Source: Alphaproteobacteria bacterium (GTDB taxonomy: Bacteria > Pseudomonadota > Alphaproteobacteria > Acetobacterales > Acetobacteraceae). Taken from it: a stretch of DNA of 8,792 bases. The notes beneath the pieces are model-generated. The model was not told where the DNA came from, made no database searches, and saw only the letters and a program-made list of their open reading frames with translations. The translations under genes and the position numbers were made by a program. Where the stretch lies: positions 1-8,792 of the forward strand of contig JAAFHD010000131.1 in the NCBI GenBank assembly GCA_013298245.1, in the 5' to 3' direction. The first letter of the stretch is position 1, and each line of letters begins with the position of its first letter. This document shows, piece after piece, positions 1 to 8,024 of this stretch.

Positions 1-81
1 CGAAGCGCAAGGACCAGTTTGCGTGACTTGCTGGAAAGCAGATGCTTCGGCACAAGCACGCGGATACCAAGGGGATCATCC

Positions 82-804
82 ATGTCCGCATCCGCAGCCG
101 TCCTGCCGCCGCTCTATACCGCCATCGAACCGCTGACCGCCGAACGCCATGCCGCATTGCGCGTGCGCGATGCCGGCTTCGGCTATGCCGGCAAGCTTTC
201 CGCCGTGCCCGTGGCGGCCGAGGAAATCGCCATCGCGTCGCGCTTCTACCCGATCGTTTTCGCCGCCCAGGCGCCGCATATGCCGGTCGCGATCATGGGC
301 CTGAAGCCCGACCACAACATGCATGTGGACGCCGACGGCAAATGGGTCGATGGCCGTTATGTGCCGGCCTATCTGCGCCGCTTCCCCTTCCTGCTGGTGC
401 GCGTGCGCGAGGGCAGCGACGAAATGGCGCTGTGCATCGACCCCAAGGCGCCGCAGTTCAGCGACACCGAAGGCGAGGCGCTGTTCGGCGCCGATGCCAA
501 GCCGACGCCGCAGCTCGATCGCGCCTTCGAATTCTGCAAGAACATGGAAGTGGCCATGCAGAAGACCAAGGCAATGTGCGACGCCCTGGCCGAATTGGGC
601 CTGCTGCACCCGGCCGCGGTGCAGTTTGAACAGGCCGGCAAGCCGATCAAGATCGATGGTTTCCACGCCATCCAGCGCGAGGCCTTCCAGGCGCTGCCGG
701 CCGAAAAGCTGGCGGATCTGCGCAACAATGGCGTGCTGGAAGTGATCTATGCCCACCTGCTGTCGGTGGCCGGCCTGCCGGAGCTGGCGGCGAAGATGGG
801 CTGA
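82..804 (+). CDS. SapC family protein
   Basis: Predicted 240-residue protein of the SapC family, named after a Campylobacter fetus surface-layer locus protein; the biochemical role of the family is not settled. Family-like features are an N-terminal PLYxxIEPL segment (about 10-18), a short YPIVF strand (56-60), and the strongly conserved-looking YVPAYLRRFPF block (93-103), followed by a C-terminal region with GFHAIQREAFQALP (193-206). There is no signal peptide or membrane segment, so it looks cytoplasmic. The ATG at 82 is chosen because AAGGGGA lies a few bases upstream and because the longer in-frame extension to base 19 looks non-coding. It is convergent with the sulfotransferase gene, with one base between the two stop codons. 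The 81 bases before it hold no recognisable gene apart from a possible tail of an upstream reading frame. Family call is from motif memory; function unknown. Confidence 0.85.
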   Translation: MSASAAVLPPLYTAIEPLTAERHAALRVRDAGFGYAGKLSAVPVAAEEIAIASRFYPIVFAAQAPHMPVAIMGLKPDHNMHVDADGKWVDGRYVPAYLRRFPFLLVRVREGSDEMALCIDPKAPQFSDTEGEALFGADAKPTPQLDRAFEFCKNMEVAMQKTKAMCDALAELGLLHPAAVQFEQAGKPIKIDGFHAIQREAFQALPAEKLADLRNNGVLEVIYAHLLSVAGLPELAAKMG

Positions 805-822
805 GTCACCTGGCGTAGCCCA
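797..822. terminator. weak hairpin over two convergent stop codons
   Basis: TGGGCT (797-802) and AGCCCA (817-822) form a perfect 6-bp stem with a 14-base loop that covers both stop codons of the convergent SapC and sulfotransferase genes. It is symmetric, so it could serve both directions. There is no T-run on either side, so it is not a classical intrinsic terminator, and a chance stem is possible in such GC-rich DNA. Confidence 0.2.
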
Positions 823-1855
823 GCAAGTCGAGCCCCGGCCCGCAGGCCTCGGTCAATGCCTGCAGCTCCGCCGGCGGCAGGCTGGGGTAGCGCGGGCGCG
901 ACGGGCGCGGCAGTGCGGCCGCTGCCTCCAGCCAGGCGGCATCCGCCAGCGAGGGATGGATGAAGCGGATCAACCGGTCGAGTTCCGCGCGCGGGTTGTC
1001 CTGCAGGTCCTCGAAGCGAAGGTTCAGCACCCGCTCGGGCGGCAGGCCGCCCAGCATTGTCTCGCTGAACTGGATCATGCGGCTCCAGAGGCGGCCGAAT
1101 TCGACCAGCGGCGGTGGCTCGCGCGTCACGCGCTCGGTGTTCAGCAGGCGCAGGGCTGCGGCGTTCAGCAGCGTATCGAGGGGGCCAACATTCGGGTTGC
1201 CGAAGCTGCGCCACAGGTCCACGCCGAGACGCTGAAACGCACGGCTGAGCGCCACAATGACGCGAAAATTGTGGTGCCCCGCCATGGACATCGCGGTATC
1301 GCGCCCATCGCGAAACACATGCACCACCCGCGCATCGGGAAACATGCGCAGCAGCTTGGCCGCGAACATCAATGACCCGCCCGAGCGCTCCACCCACACG
1401 CGCCTGCCGAAGCGTTGGCTGAGATGCCCGAACAGGGCTTCGTACTGGGCGGCCATGGGGCGGCGCGGCCAGGCGGGCACCGTCGCGGCCAGTTCATCGA
1501 ACAGCGCTTCGGGCTGGTCCGTCAGGTGCGGCAGCGACACCGCCATCACCGGCGGCAGGTCGCGCGTCGTGTAGCGCGCGCCGGGGCTGCCGAGGGGGTA
1601 GAGCACCTCCTCGACCACCTGCCCATCGCGCAGCATCGCATCGAAGCCCGCGCCGCGCGTGCTCAGCAGCCGCCACATCGCCGCACCATCCAGGCTGCGT
1701 CCGCGCAGGCCGCCGATGCCCAGCGCCATGAAGAATTCGGACATGCTGAGGATCGCGGGGTGCCGGTTCAGCAGGTCCGACACCAAGGTCGAGCCACATC
1801 GGCCGGTGCTGAGCACCAGGACCGGCGGGATCCTATGCGGCATGGTTCCGGTCAT
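806..1855 (-). CDS. PAPS-dependent sulfotransferase family protein
   Basis: Predicted 349-residue sulfotransferase that would move the sulfuryl group of PAPS to an acceptor. The 5'-phosphosulfate-binding loop is STGRCGSTL (16-24), directly after a hydrophobic strand. The 3'-phosphate-binding region is VVHVFRDGRDTAMSM (177-191), with Arg182 and Ser190 as likely ligands. WVERSGGS (154-161) and NLRFEDL (278-284) fit the same fold. No signal peptide or membrane helix is seen, so it is probably cytosolic. The ATG at 1855 is preferred over in-frame codons further upstream because GAAGGA sits 9 bases before it and the protein then begins just ahead of the first strand. It is the last gene of the leftward run cysD-cysNC-sulfotransferase, after a 124-base gap. 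That location suggests that the PAPS made by the two preceding genes feeds it. The acceptor (sugar, lipid or protein) cannot be told from sequence. Confidence 0.85.
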   Translation of the reverse strand: MTGTMPHRIPPVLVLSTGRCGSTLVSDLLNRHPAILSMSEFFMALGIGGLRGRSLDGAAMWRLLSTRGAGFDAMLRDGQVVEEVLYPLGSPGARYTTRDLPPVMAVSLPHLTDQPEALFDELAATVPAWPRRPMAAQYEALFGHLSQRFGRRVWVERSGGSLMFAAKLLRMFPDARVVHVFRDGRDTAMSMAGHHNFRVIVALSRAFQRLGVDLWRSFGNPNVGPLDTLLNAAALRLLNTERVTREPPPLVEFGRLWSRMIQFSETMLGGLPPERVLNLRFEDLQDNPRAELDRLIRFIHPSLADAAWLEAAAALPRPSRPRYPSLPPAELQALTEACGPGLDLLGYAR

Positions 1856-1928
1856 TGCTGCGCGTCCTTCTCGGCATGTGGCTTCGCGGGATGACGCGCC
1901 GCTGTCATTCGAGCCGCCGCCGGGCCGC

Positions 1929-1943
1929 CATGCCGACGGCATG
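1929..1943. repeat. short perfect inverted repeat in the cysNC-sulfotransferase gap
   Basis: CATGCC-GAC-GGCATG is a perfect 6-bp inverted repeat with a 3-base centre. It lies in the 124-base gap (1856-1979) between the cysNC stop and the sulfotransferase start. It could be a small operator or an RNA hairpin that lowers expression of the last gene; neither is shown. Apart from the sulfotransferase ribosome-binding site, I see nothing else in this gap. The sulfotransferase frame stays open through it, which is common in GC-rich DNA. Confidence 0.3.
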
Positions 1944-1979
1944 CCATTGTGCGCCTGGCTGCGCTTCGATCCGAGACAA

Positions 1980-3827
1980 TCAATCCGCCCAATGGTCCAG
2001 CACCTCCCGCGCGCATTCATCGGGCGAGCGGTCCGCGGTCAGCAGGCGCAACTCGGGCTGCTCGGGCGGTTCGTATGGGCTGGTCAGGCCGGTGAAGTTC
2101 GGGATCCTGCCCGCCCGGGCTTTCTCGTACAGCCCCTTCGGGTCGCGGCGCATGCATTCGTCCAGCGGGGTATCGACGAAGATTTCGATGAACTCGCCCG
2201 GCCCCACCAGCTCGCGCACCATCCGCCGCTCGGCGCGGAACGGCGAGATGAAGGAACACAGCACGATCATCCCCGCATCCACGAAGAGCCGCGCCACCTC
2301 GCCCACGCGACGGATGTTTTCCACCCGGTCCGCGTCGGTGAAGCCCAGATCGCGGTTCAGCCCGTGGCGCAGATTGTCGCCATCCAGCAGGTAGGTGTGA
2401 CGGCCCTGCCGGTGCAGCGCCTGCTCCACCAGCTTGGCGATGGTCGATTTGCCCGAACCCGACAGGCCGGTGAACCACAGCACCGCGGGCTTCTGCTGGT
2501 TCAGCGCGGCGCGCGCCGCCTTGTTCACCAGCACTGCCTCGGGCGCGATATTGGCCGCACGGCGCAGCCCGAAGGCGATCATGCCCGCGGCCACCGTGCG
2601 ATGGCTGTCGCGGTCCACCAGCACGAGGCTGCCGGTGGCGCGGTTCTCGGCATAGGGATCGAAGGCGGCGCGGCTGGCGAGCGAGAGGTTGCACAGGCCG
2701 ATCTCGTTCAGCGCCAATTGCCGGCCTGGCTGTTGCGACAGGTCCGTCACGTCCAGCCGGTGCTTGATGGCGGTGACCGAGGCCGTCGTCCACAAATGCC
2801 CCAGGCGCGCCAGGTATTGGCGGCCGGGCAGCATGGCCGTCTCGTCCATCCACAGCAGCTGGGCGGCAAACTGGTCCGCGACCTCGGGGCGATCCGCAAC
2901 CGGGGCGAGCATGTCGCCACGCGCGATGTCCAGCTCATCGGCCAGGCAGATCGTGATGGCCTGGCCATGGACAGCGGCGGGCAGGTCGCCATCCGGCCCC
3001 AGGATGCGCGCCACGCGGCTTTGCCGGCCGGAGGCGGCGACGACCACGGCATCACCCACGGCGATGCGCCCGCTGGCGATGGTGCCCGTATAGCCGCGGA
3101 AGTCCTGGCCTGGGCGATTGACCCACTGCACGGGAAAGCGGAACGGCAATGTGCCGGCCGCATCCTCGACCTGCACGCGCTCCAGGTGTTCCAGCAGCGA
3201 GGGGCCGCGATACCATGGCGTGTTCGCCGACAGCCTGGTGACATTGTCGCCGAAGCGCGCCGAGACCGGGATGGGCTGCATCGAGACAAAGCCGAGTTCT
3301 GCCGCGAACCCCGTCCAATCCGCGACAATGCGGTCGAACACGGCCTGGTCGAACCCCACCAGATCGAACTTGTTCACCGCCAGCACGACGTGGCGGATAC
3401 CCAGCAGCGAGCAGATCGCGCCGTGCCGCCTTGTCTGTGTCAGCAGGCCCTTGCGGGCATCGACCAGGATGATGGCCAGGTCGCTGTTGGAGGCGCCGGT
3501 GGCCATGTTGCGGGTGTGCTGCTCATGGCCCGGTGAATCGATCAGGATGAAGCTGCGCGCGGGTGTGGTGAAAAAGCGGTAGGCGACATCGATGGTGATG
3601 CCCTGCTCGCGTTCGGCCTCCAGCCCATCCACCAGCAATGCGAGGTCGGTATCATCGCCGGTGGTGCCGTGCTTGCGGCTGTCCTTGGCGAGGGTGGCGA
3701 AGGTGTCGTCCATGATCTGCTGCGCGTCATGCAGCATGCGGCCGATCAGGGTGGATTTGCCATCATCGACCGAGCCGCAGGTCAGCACGCGCAACAGGCC
3801 GCGCGGTGCGGGCGGGGTGCTGTCCAT
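1980..3827 (-). CDS. cysNC: bifunctional sulfate adenylyltransferase GTPase subunit / APS kinase (CysN-CysC fusion)
   Basis: 615-residue fusion like rhizobial NodQ. The N-terminal CysN GTPase (about 10-440) drives APS formation by CysD. It has G1 GSVDDGKS (18-25), the switch region [13 protein letters not shown] (72-84), G3 DSPGH (97-101) and G4 NKFD (152-155), followed by the beta-barrel domains typical of translation-factor GTPases. The C-terminal CysC APS kinase (about 447-615) has Walker [10 protein letters not shown] (454-462), DGDN (482-485), the ISPFRAER segment (527-534) with the usual phospho-acceptor serine at 528, [12 protein letters not shown] (562-573) and [12 protein letters not shown] (578-589). 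Every catalytic motif of both halves is present, so it should convert sulfate to PAPS together with CysD. G3 reads [13 protein letters not shown] where I would expect DTPGHEQYTRNM, a mild variant. Its ATG overlaps the cysD stop by one base (TGATG), which implies translational coupling. Cytosolic. Confidence 0.97.
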   Translation of the reverse strand: MDSTPPAPRGLLRVLTCGSVDDGKSTLIGRMLHDAQQIMDDTFATLAKDSRKHGTTGDDTDLALLVDGLEAEREQGITIDVAYRFFTTPARSFILIDSPGHEQHTRNMATGASNSDLAIILVDARKGLLTQTRRHGAICSLLGIRHVVLAVNKFDLVGFDQAVFDRIVADWTGFAAELGFVSMQPIPVSARFGDNVTRLSANTPWYRGPSLLEHLERVQVEDAAGTLPFRFPVQWVNRPGQDFRGYTGTIASGRIAVGDAVVVAASGRQSRVARILGPDGDLPAAVHGQAITICLADELDIARGDMLAPVADRPEVADQFAAQLLWMDETAMLPGRQYLARLGHLWTTASVTAIKHRLDVTDLSQQPGRQLALNEIGLCNLSLASRAAFDPYAENRATGSLVLVDRDSHRTVAAGMIAFGLRRAANIAPEAVLVNKAARAALNQQKPAVLWFTGLSGSGKSTIAKLVEQALHRQGRHTYLLDGDNLRHGLNRDLGFTDADRVENIRRVGEVARLFVDAGMIVLCSFISPFRAERRMVRELVGPGEFIEIFVDTPLDECMRRDPKGLYEKARAGRIPNFTGLTSPYEPPEQPELRLLTADRSPDECAREVLDHWAD

Positions 3828-4726
3828 CAGAAATAGCCCTCGCGCTTCTTGCGTTCCATCGATGCCTGCTGGTCGCCGTCGATCAGGCGGCCAGCGCGTT
3901 CGCTGACGCGGCTTTCACGCATTTCCTGGATGACAGCAGCGATGGTGCTGGCGCTGCTCTCATGGGCGGCGGTCAGCGGCCAGTCACCCATGGTGCGGAA
4001 GCGGAAGCTGAGCCTCTGCTCCGCCTCACCAGGGTGCAGTTTCATGCGGTCGTCGTCGCGCATGATGAGCACGCCGTCGCGACGCAGCACCGGGCGTTCG
4101 GCGGCGAAATACAGCGGCACGATGGGGATGTTCTCGGCCGCGATGTAGTCCCACACGTCGAACTCGGTCCAGTTCGACAGCGGGAAGATGCGCATGCCCT
4201 CGCCGGCCTGGATGCGCGTGTTGTAGAGGCCCCACAGCTCGGGGCGCTGGTTGCGTGGTTCCCAGATATGGCCGGCGGAGCGGTGGCTGAAGACGCGTTC
4301 CTTGGCGCGCGCCTTTTCCTCGTCGCGGCGCGCACCGCCGATCGCGGCGTCGAAGCCGTGCATGTCCAGCGCCTGTTTCAGCGCCTCGGTGCCCATGACA
4401 TTCATGTGGACCTGGCTGCCGCTGTCCAGCGGGTTGATGCCGCGCGCCAGCCCGTCAGGGTTGGTGTGCACCAGCAGGTTCAGCCCCAGTTCCGCCGCGC
4501 GCCGGTCGCGGAAATCCAGCACGTCGCGAAAATCCCAGCCAGTGGCGACATGCAGGCAGGGAAAGGGCATGCGGCCCGGCGCGAAGGCCTTCTGGGCCAG
4601 ATGCAGAACGACCGAACTGTCCTTGCCGGCCGAGTAGAGCAGGACGGGATTGCGAAACGCCGCCCAGGTTTCCCGCAGGATATGGATGGCCTCCGCTTCG
4701 AGACGCTTGAGGTGTGGTAGCGGCAA
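3827..4726 (-). CDS. cysD: sulfate adenylyltransferase subunit 2
   Basis: 299 residues, close to the usual length of about 300. CysD is the catalytic half of ATP sulfurylase, joining sulfate to ATP to give APS and pyrophosphate, with GTP hydrolysis by CysN as driver. The PP-loop of the ATP-pyrophosphatase family reads SAGKDSS (32-38). Other family segments are HVATGWDF (59-66), [18 protein letters not shown] (150-167) and [14 protein letters not shown] (206-219), and the protein ends in the expected KKREGYF. The start is TTG at 4726: a full GGAGGT lies 8 bases upstream, and this start gives the expected N-terminus ([14 protein letters not shown]) with no better ATG or GTG. It is the first gene of the operon and overlaps cysNC by one base. 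Confidence 0.97.
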   Translation of the reverse strand: MPLPHLKRLEAEAIHILRETWAAFRNPVLLYSAGKDSSVVLHLAQKAFAPGRMPFPCLHVATGWDFRDVLDFRDRRAAELGLNLLVHTNPDGLARGINPLDSGSQVHMNVMGTEALKQALDMHGFDAAIGGARRDEEKARAKERVFSHRSAGHIWEPRNQRPELWGLYNTRIQAGEGMRIFPLSNWTEFDVWDYIAAENIPIVPLYFAAERPVLRRDGVLIMRDDDRMKLHPGEAEQRLSFRFRTMGDWPLTAAHESSASTIAAVIQEMRESRVSERAGRLIDGDQQASMERKKREGYF

Positions 4727-4734
4727 GCAGCGGG

Positions 4735-4740
4735 ACCTCC
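4735..4740 (-). promoter_or_regulatory. Shine-Dalgarno site that fixes the cysD TTG start
   Basis: On the minus strand GGAGGT is followed by 8 bases and then TTG at 4726. This is the strongest ribosome-binding site in the window and supports the rare start codon. Confidence 0.8.
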
Positions 4741-4794
4741 GGCGTCGATGGTGAAAAATCTTTAGGCCACAGCTAAGCGCGGGCCGAAACCGAC

Positions 4795-4805
4795 GTCCAC
4801 TGGAC
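4795..4805. promoter_or_regulatory. palindrome upstream of the cysD operon, possible operator
   Basis: GTCCA-C-TGGAC is a perfect 5+5 dyad about 70 bases before the cysD start, in the 108-base gap (4727-4834) after the SYLF gene. The gap also holds the least GC-rich stretch here (about 4754-4764; minus strand CTAAAGATTTTT), a plausible place for a -10 element, but I could not assign a convincing -35/-10 pair. No T-tailed terminator for the SYLF gene is visible. Regulatory role is a guess. Confidence 0.25.
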
Positions 4806-4834
4806 AGCGCACCACCGCTGCGGGCCGCGCCTGC

Positions 4835-5638
4835 CTACCGCGGCGAGGGCGGCAGCGGCATGCGGGTGACAGGGCCGCTCGGCGTCAGGTTGCGCGCGCG
4901 CGCGGCCTGCTGGGCGACGACGCGCTGGGGTTCCGCCGCCGGCGCGGCCGCCGTCTGCTGGCCGCCGGCGAAGCGCATCAGCACACCGCGCAGCGGGTCC
5001 GCACCCGGGTTATGCGCGGCCATGTTCATGACCACCTGGCGGGCCGAGACATCCTGCCCGTAGTAGTTCTGGTTCCATTCGGGCCGCGCGTTCAGCATGG
5101 TGCCTTCCAGTGCGAGGCCCGCGAACAGCCCGCGCGTGCGGGAAATGGCGATGATGTCGGCGCCGAGATTGGTGGTCGTCGCCCCTTCCACCGAACCGCC
5201 CAGATGCGCCACCGCGATCGACGCATCCGCGCCGAACTTGAACTGCCCATTCAGCACCGCTTCCAACGCGCGGTCGGAGCGGATGATCAGCATGGTCTGC
5301 GCATCCTGGATGCCGACCTGGAAGCCCAGATTGCCCGACCCCATCCCGAAGAAGGCCGGCGACGACCAGGACCCCGCGCCATCGCGCCCGACCAGCAGGC
5401 AGGACCCGCCCTCGCCGCCGCCGATGAAGGCGGCGCGGAACAGCCGCGGGCAGACCATCACGGCGCGCGCGGTGCGCAGCTGCGACTGTGCGTTCAGCAG
5501 GTCATGGTCACCGCCGAGCAGCTCCTGCACGGCGAGTGTGGAGCGGTCCACCAGGGCCTGGGTTTCGCCCGAACCGGGCGGCCCGCCGCATGCGGTGAGA
5601 CCAAGGGCCGCGAGGCCCGCGATGATGAGACGGCGCAT
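4835..5638 (-). CDS. SYLF-domain (YSC84-like, lipid-binding) lipoprotein
   Basis: 267 residues. The N-terminus is a lipoprotein signal: MRR, a hydrophobic run and the lipobox LTAC, with Cys17 as the predicted lipidated residue, so it should be anchored on the periplasmic side of a membrane. The region from about 35 to 210 matches the SYLF/YSC84 family: a glycine-rich strand set (FIGGGEGGSCLLVGRDGAGSW, broken here at 71-80 and 81-91), SSPAFFGMGSGNLGFQVGIQ (92-111), and ISRTRGLFAGLALEG (165-179) followed by NYYG (191-194). In eukaryotes this domain binds phosphoinositides; its bacterial role is poorly known. Two further cysteines (63 and 80) could form a disulfide. The tail from about 226 is rich in Ala, Pro and Gln and looks disordered. 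The start is supported by a G-rich ribosome-binding site 5 bases upstream. It follows accC by 75 bases on the same strand; no functional link to fatty-acid synthesis is evident. Confidence 0.85.
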   Translation of the reverse strand: MRRLIIAGLAALGLTACGGPPGSGETQALVDRSTLAVQELLGGDHDLLNAQSQLRTARAVMVCPRLFRAAFIGGGEGGSCLLVGRDGAGSWSSPAFFGMGSGNLGFQVGIQDAQTMLIIRSDRALEAVLNGQFKFGADASIAVAHLGGSVEGATTTNLGADIIAISRTRGLFAGLALEGTMLNARPEWNQNYYGQDVSARQVVMNMAAHNPGADPLRGVLMRFAGGQQTAAAPAAEPQRVVAQQAARARNLTPSGPVTRMPLPPSPR

Positions 5639-5647
5639 GAAATCCCC

Positions 5648-5667
5648 CTGCCAAACCCCTCTGGCAG
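5648..5667 (-). promoter_or_regulatory. hairpin between accC and the SYLF gene
   Basis: CTGCCA (5648-5653) and TGGCAG (5662-5667) form a perfect 6-bp stem with an 8-base loop. In the minus-strand transcript it ends directly against the G-rich ribosome-binding site of the SYLF gene. It might end part of the acc transcript or mask that site. There is no U-run, so a true intrinsic terminator is unlikely. The rest of this 75-base gap shows nothing I can name. Confidence 0.35.
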
Positions 5668-5713
5668 TTGACAGATTACCGCGCCGAGTCGCGTCGGGGC
5701 AAGACGAAATGCC

Positions 5714-7060
5714 TCACGACTTCGCGACGAAGCGTTCCAGCCAGTGAATCGTATAGTCGCCCTTGGCGAATTCGGGGTCCGCCATGATGCGCTGGTGCAG
5801 GGGGATGGTGGTCTTGATGCCGTCCACCACCATTTCCGACAGGCAGCGGCGCATGCGCGCGATCGCCTGTTCGCGCGTGGCGCCATGCACCACCAGCTTG
5901 GCCACCAGGCTGTCGTAATGCGGCGGCACGGAATAGCCGGAATACAGCGCGCTATCGACGCGCACGCCCAGGCCGCCAGGCGCGTGGAAGGTGGTGACCT
6001 TGCCGGGGGAGGGGGCGAAGGTGTCCGGGTCCTCGGCGGTGATGCGGCATTCGATGGCGTGGCCGCTGAAGGTGATGGCGGACTGGTCGTAGCCGAGGGT
6101 TTCACCGGCGGCGACACGGATTTGCTCGCGCACCAGGTCCACGCCGCAGACCATTTCCGTGACCGGGTGTTCGACCTGCAGGCGCGTGTTCATCTCGATG
6201 AAGCAGAACTGGCCGTCCTGCCACAGGAATTCCAGCGTGCCGGCGTTGCGGTAGCCCATGCCGCGCAGCGCGGCGGTCACGCGTTCGCCCAGCGCGTCGC
6301 GCTCGGCGGCGGTCAGCGCGGGGGAACCGGCTTCCTCCACCAGCTTCTGGTGGCGGCGTTGCAGGGAGCAGTCGCGTTCGCCGAAATGCACCACATTGCC
6401 ATGCGCGTCGGACAGCACCTGCATTTCGATATGGCGCGGGCGGTCCAGGTATTTTTCCAGGTAGACTTCGTCATTGCCGAAGGCGGCCTTGGCCTCGCCA
6501 CGCGCGGTGCGATAGGCCTCTTCCAACTGTTCCTCGGCGCGCGCCACCTTCATGCCGCGACCACCGCCGCCAGCAGCGGCCTTGATGAGCACCGGGTAGC
6601 CGATTTCCTTTGCCACCGCGAAGGCTTCCTCGACCGAGGCCAGCGCGCCGGCGCTGCCAGGCACCAGCGGCACGCCCAGGCGGCGCATGGTGTCCTTGGC
6701 GGCGATCTTGTCGCCCATGGTGCGGATGTGTTCCGGCTTGGGGCCGATAAAGGCCAGGCCGTGGGCTTCCACCATTTCGGCGAAGTCGGCGTTTTCGGAC
6801 AGGAAGCCGTAGCCGGGGTGGATGGCCTCCGCGCCCGTGATGTGCGCGGCCGACAGGATCGCGGCCATGTTCAGATAGGATTCGCGCGCCGGCGGCGGGC
6901 CGATGCACACGCTTTCATCCGCCAGCCGCACATGCATGGCCGATGCATCGGCGGTGGAGTGCACGGCCACCGTCTTGATGCCCATTTCCTGGCAGGCGCG
7001 GTGGACGCGCAGCGCGATTTCGCCCCGATTGGCTATCAGGACCTTGGTCAGCGGCTTCAT
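5714..7060 (-). CDS. accC: biotin carboxylase subunit of acetyl-CoA carboxylase
   Basis: 448 residues, matching the usual length of about 450. It carboxylates the biotin of AccB with bicarbonate and ATP, the first half-reaction of malonyl-CoA formation for fatty-acid synthesis, in the cytosol. Visible signatures are the N-terminal [13 protein letters not shown] (6-18), [10 protein letters not shown] (81-90), the ATP-grasp glycine-rich loop [10 protein letters not shown] (161-170), [12 protein letters not shown] (228-239) and the catalytic [14 protein letters not shown] block (289-302), followed by the C-terminal domain. Nothing is missing. Its ATG overlaps the accB stop by 4 bases (ATGA), so translation is probably coupled and the two subunits made in step. 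accA and accD are not in the window, as is usual. Confidence 0.98.
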   Translation of the reverse strand: MKPLTKVLIANRGEIALRVHRACQEMGIKTVAVHSTADASAMHVRLADESVCIGPPPARESYLNMAAILSAAHITGAEAIHPGYGFLSENADFAEMVEAHGLAFIGPKPEHIRTMGDKIAAKDTMRRLGVPLVPGSAGALASVEEAFAVAKEIGYPVLIKAAAGGGGRGMKVARAEEQLEEAYRTARGEAKAAFGNDEVYLEKYLDRPRHIEMQVLSDAHGNVVHFGERDCSLQRRHQKLVEEAGSPALTAAERDALGERVTAALRGMGYRNAGTLEFLWQDGQFCFIEMNTRLQVEHPVTEMVCGVDLVREQIRVAAGETLGYDQSAITFSGHAIECRITAEDPDTFAPSPGKVTTFHAPGGLGVRVDSALYSGYSVPPHYDSLVAKLVVHGATREQAIARMRRCLSEMVVDGIKTTIPLHQRIMADPEFAKGDYTIHWLERFVAKS

Positions 7061-7545
7061 TCGACCAGCATCATCGGCTCACCGTATTCCACCGGCGTGC
7101 CGTTCTCGATCAGGATGCGGGTGACGGTGCCGGATTTCGGCGCCTTGATCTGGTTGAAGGTCTTCATCGCCTCGATCAGCAGCACGGTCTGCCCGGCTTC
7201 GACGCGGGCACCCACAGTGACGAAAGGTGCTGATCCTGGTTCGGGCGAGAGATACGCCACGCCCACCATCGGGCTGGTCACGGCGCCCGGGTTCTTCGCG
7301 TCGAATTCGGCGGCCAGCGCGGCGGGTGCGGCGATGGGTGGCGGTGCTGCGTGCATCACGGGTGCGGCGGCCATCGGCATCGGCGGCAGTGTCGCCATGG
7401 GTGCCGCCATCACCGCCGGTGCCTGGCGCAGGACGCGGATGCGGCAATCCTTGTCCACCAATTCGATTTCCGTCAGGTCCGTCTCGCGCAGGATCTTGGC
7501 GAGTTCGCGGATGGCCGCGGGGTCAAAGCTCATGCCTTGGGTCAT
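7057..7545 (-). CDS. accB: biotin carboxyl carrier protein of acetyl-CoA carboxylase
   Basis: 162 residues. Three parts are visible: an N-terminal region (about 5-41, including [18 protein letters not shown]) that contacts AccC, a flexible linker of about 35 residues rich in Ala, Pro and Met, and the C-terminal biotinyl domain. The biotinylated lysine is Lys128 in [10 protein letters not shown]; the flanking Met is kept, while the residues after Lys differ from the EAMKMMN form of E. coli. The C-terminus GEPMMLVE is typical. The ATG at 7545 is chosen because it follows the aroQ stop by one base, with AGGA further upstream. A second ATG at 7533 would also give a plausible protein but has no well-spaced ribosome-binding site. 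The frame stays open for 25 codons further upstream, inside aroQ, which I regard as chance. Cytosolic partner of AccC. Confidence 0.96.
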   Translation of the reverse strand: MTQGMSFDPAAIRELAKILRETDLTEIELVDKDCRIRVLRQAPAVMAAPMATLPPMPMAAAPVMHAAPPPIAAPAALAAEFDAKNPGAVTSPMVGVAYLSPEPGSAPFVTVGARVEAGQTVLLIEAMKTFNQIKAPKSGTVTRILIENGTPVEYGEPMMLVE

Positions 7546-7546
7546 G

Positions 7547-7999
7547 TCAGTTGTCGTCCTGTTGGTCGGCCAGCAGGCCAGCCATGGCGCGCAGCGCCAG
7601 TGCATAGCCCGCGACGCCAAGGCCGCAGATCACACCCGTCGCGACCTTCGCGACATAGCTGTGCTGGCGGAATTCCTCGCGCTTGTGGATGTTGGTGATG
7701 TGCACCTCGATCACCGGCTGCTCCGCGATCAACAGCGCGTCCAGGATGGCGATGGAGGTGGTGGTATAGGCCGCCGGGTTGATGATGATGCCCTGGCTGC
7801 GGCCGCGGCATTCCTGGATCCAGGTGACCAGCTCACCTTCCAGGTTGGATTGGCGGAAATCGATGGCGAGGCCGAGCTTTTCCGCCGTCTCGGCGCAGAG
7901 CGCTTCCACATCATCGATGGTGGATGCGCCATAGATGGCGGGCTGGCGGAGGCCGAGCATGTTGAGATTGGGTCCGTTCAGGACCGTGACGAGCTTCAT
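7547..7999 (-). CDS. aroQ: type II 3-dehydroquinate dehydratase
   Basis: 150 residues, normal for the small dodecameric type II enzyme, which dehydrates 3-dehydroquinate to 3-dehydroshikimate in the shikimate pathway. The start motif is [11 protein letters not shown] (8-18). Arg18 and Tyr23 (in AIYG) match the catalytic pair on the flexible lid. QSNLEGEL (about 50-57) and [13 protein letters not shown] (about 97-109) are the other active-site segments. The block [13 protein letters not shown] (about 73-85) has Thr where family members usually have His (YTHTS). The ATG at 7999 has no clear Shine-Dalgarno sequence; I see no better start. It is first in the aroQ-accB-accC cluster, with one base between its stop and the accB start, and is divergent from dnaK. 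Confidence 0.97.
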   Translation of the reverse strand: MKLVTVLNGPNLNMLGLRQPAIYGASTIDDVEALCAETAEKLGLAIDFRQSNLEGELVTWIQECRGRSQGIIINPAAYTTTSIAILDALLIAEQPVIEVHITNIHKREEFRQHSYVAKVATGVICGLGVAGYALALRAMAGLLADQQDDN

Positions 8000-8024
8000 G
8001 GCGGGGCTGGTTTCGACCCTGTGA

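Noticed and set aside
3..26. Possible C-terminal tail of an upstream gene (frame ending KRKDQFA then TGA)
   Set aside because: Only seven codons are visible, far too few to tell a real tail from chance.
1856..2020. N-terminal extension of the sulfotransferase by up to 55 residues
   Set aside because: The extra residues would overlap the end of cysNC and look like non-coding GC-rich translation, and the ATG at 1855 has a well-placed GAAGGA.
1659..3536. 625-codon open frame on the plus strand opposite cysNC and the sulfotransferase
   Set aside because: Antisense shadow: it crosses two genes with intact motifs, has no domain of its own and no credible ribosome-binding site.
5668..5673. TTGACA on the plus strand resembling a -35 element
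   Set aside because: There is no matching -10 at a normal distance and no plus-strand gene downstream.
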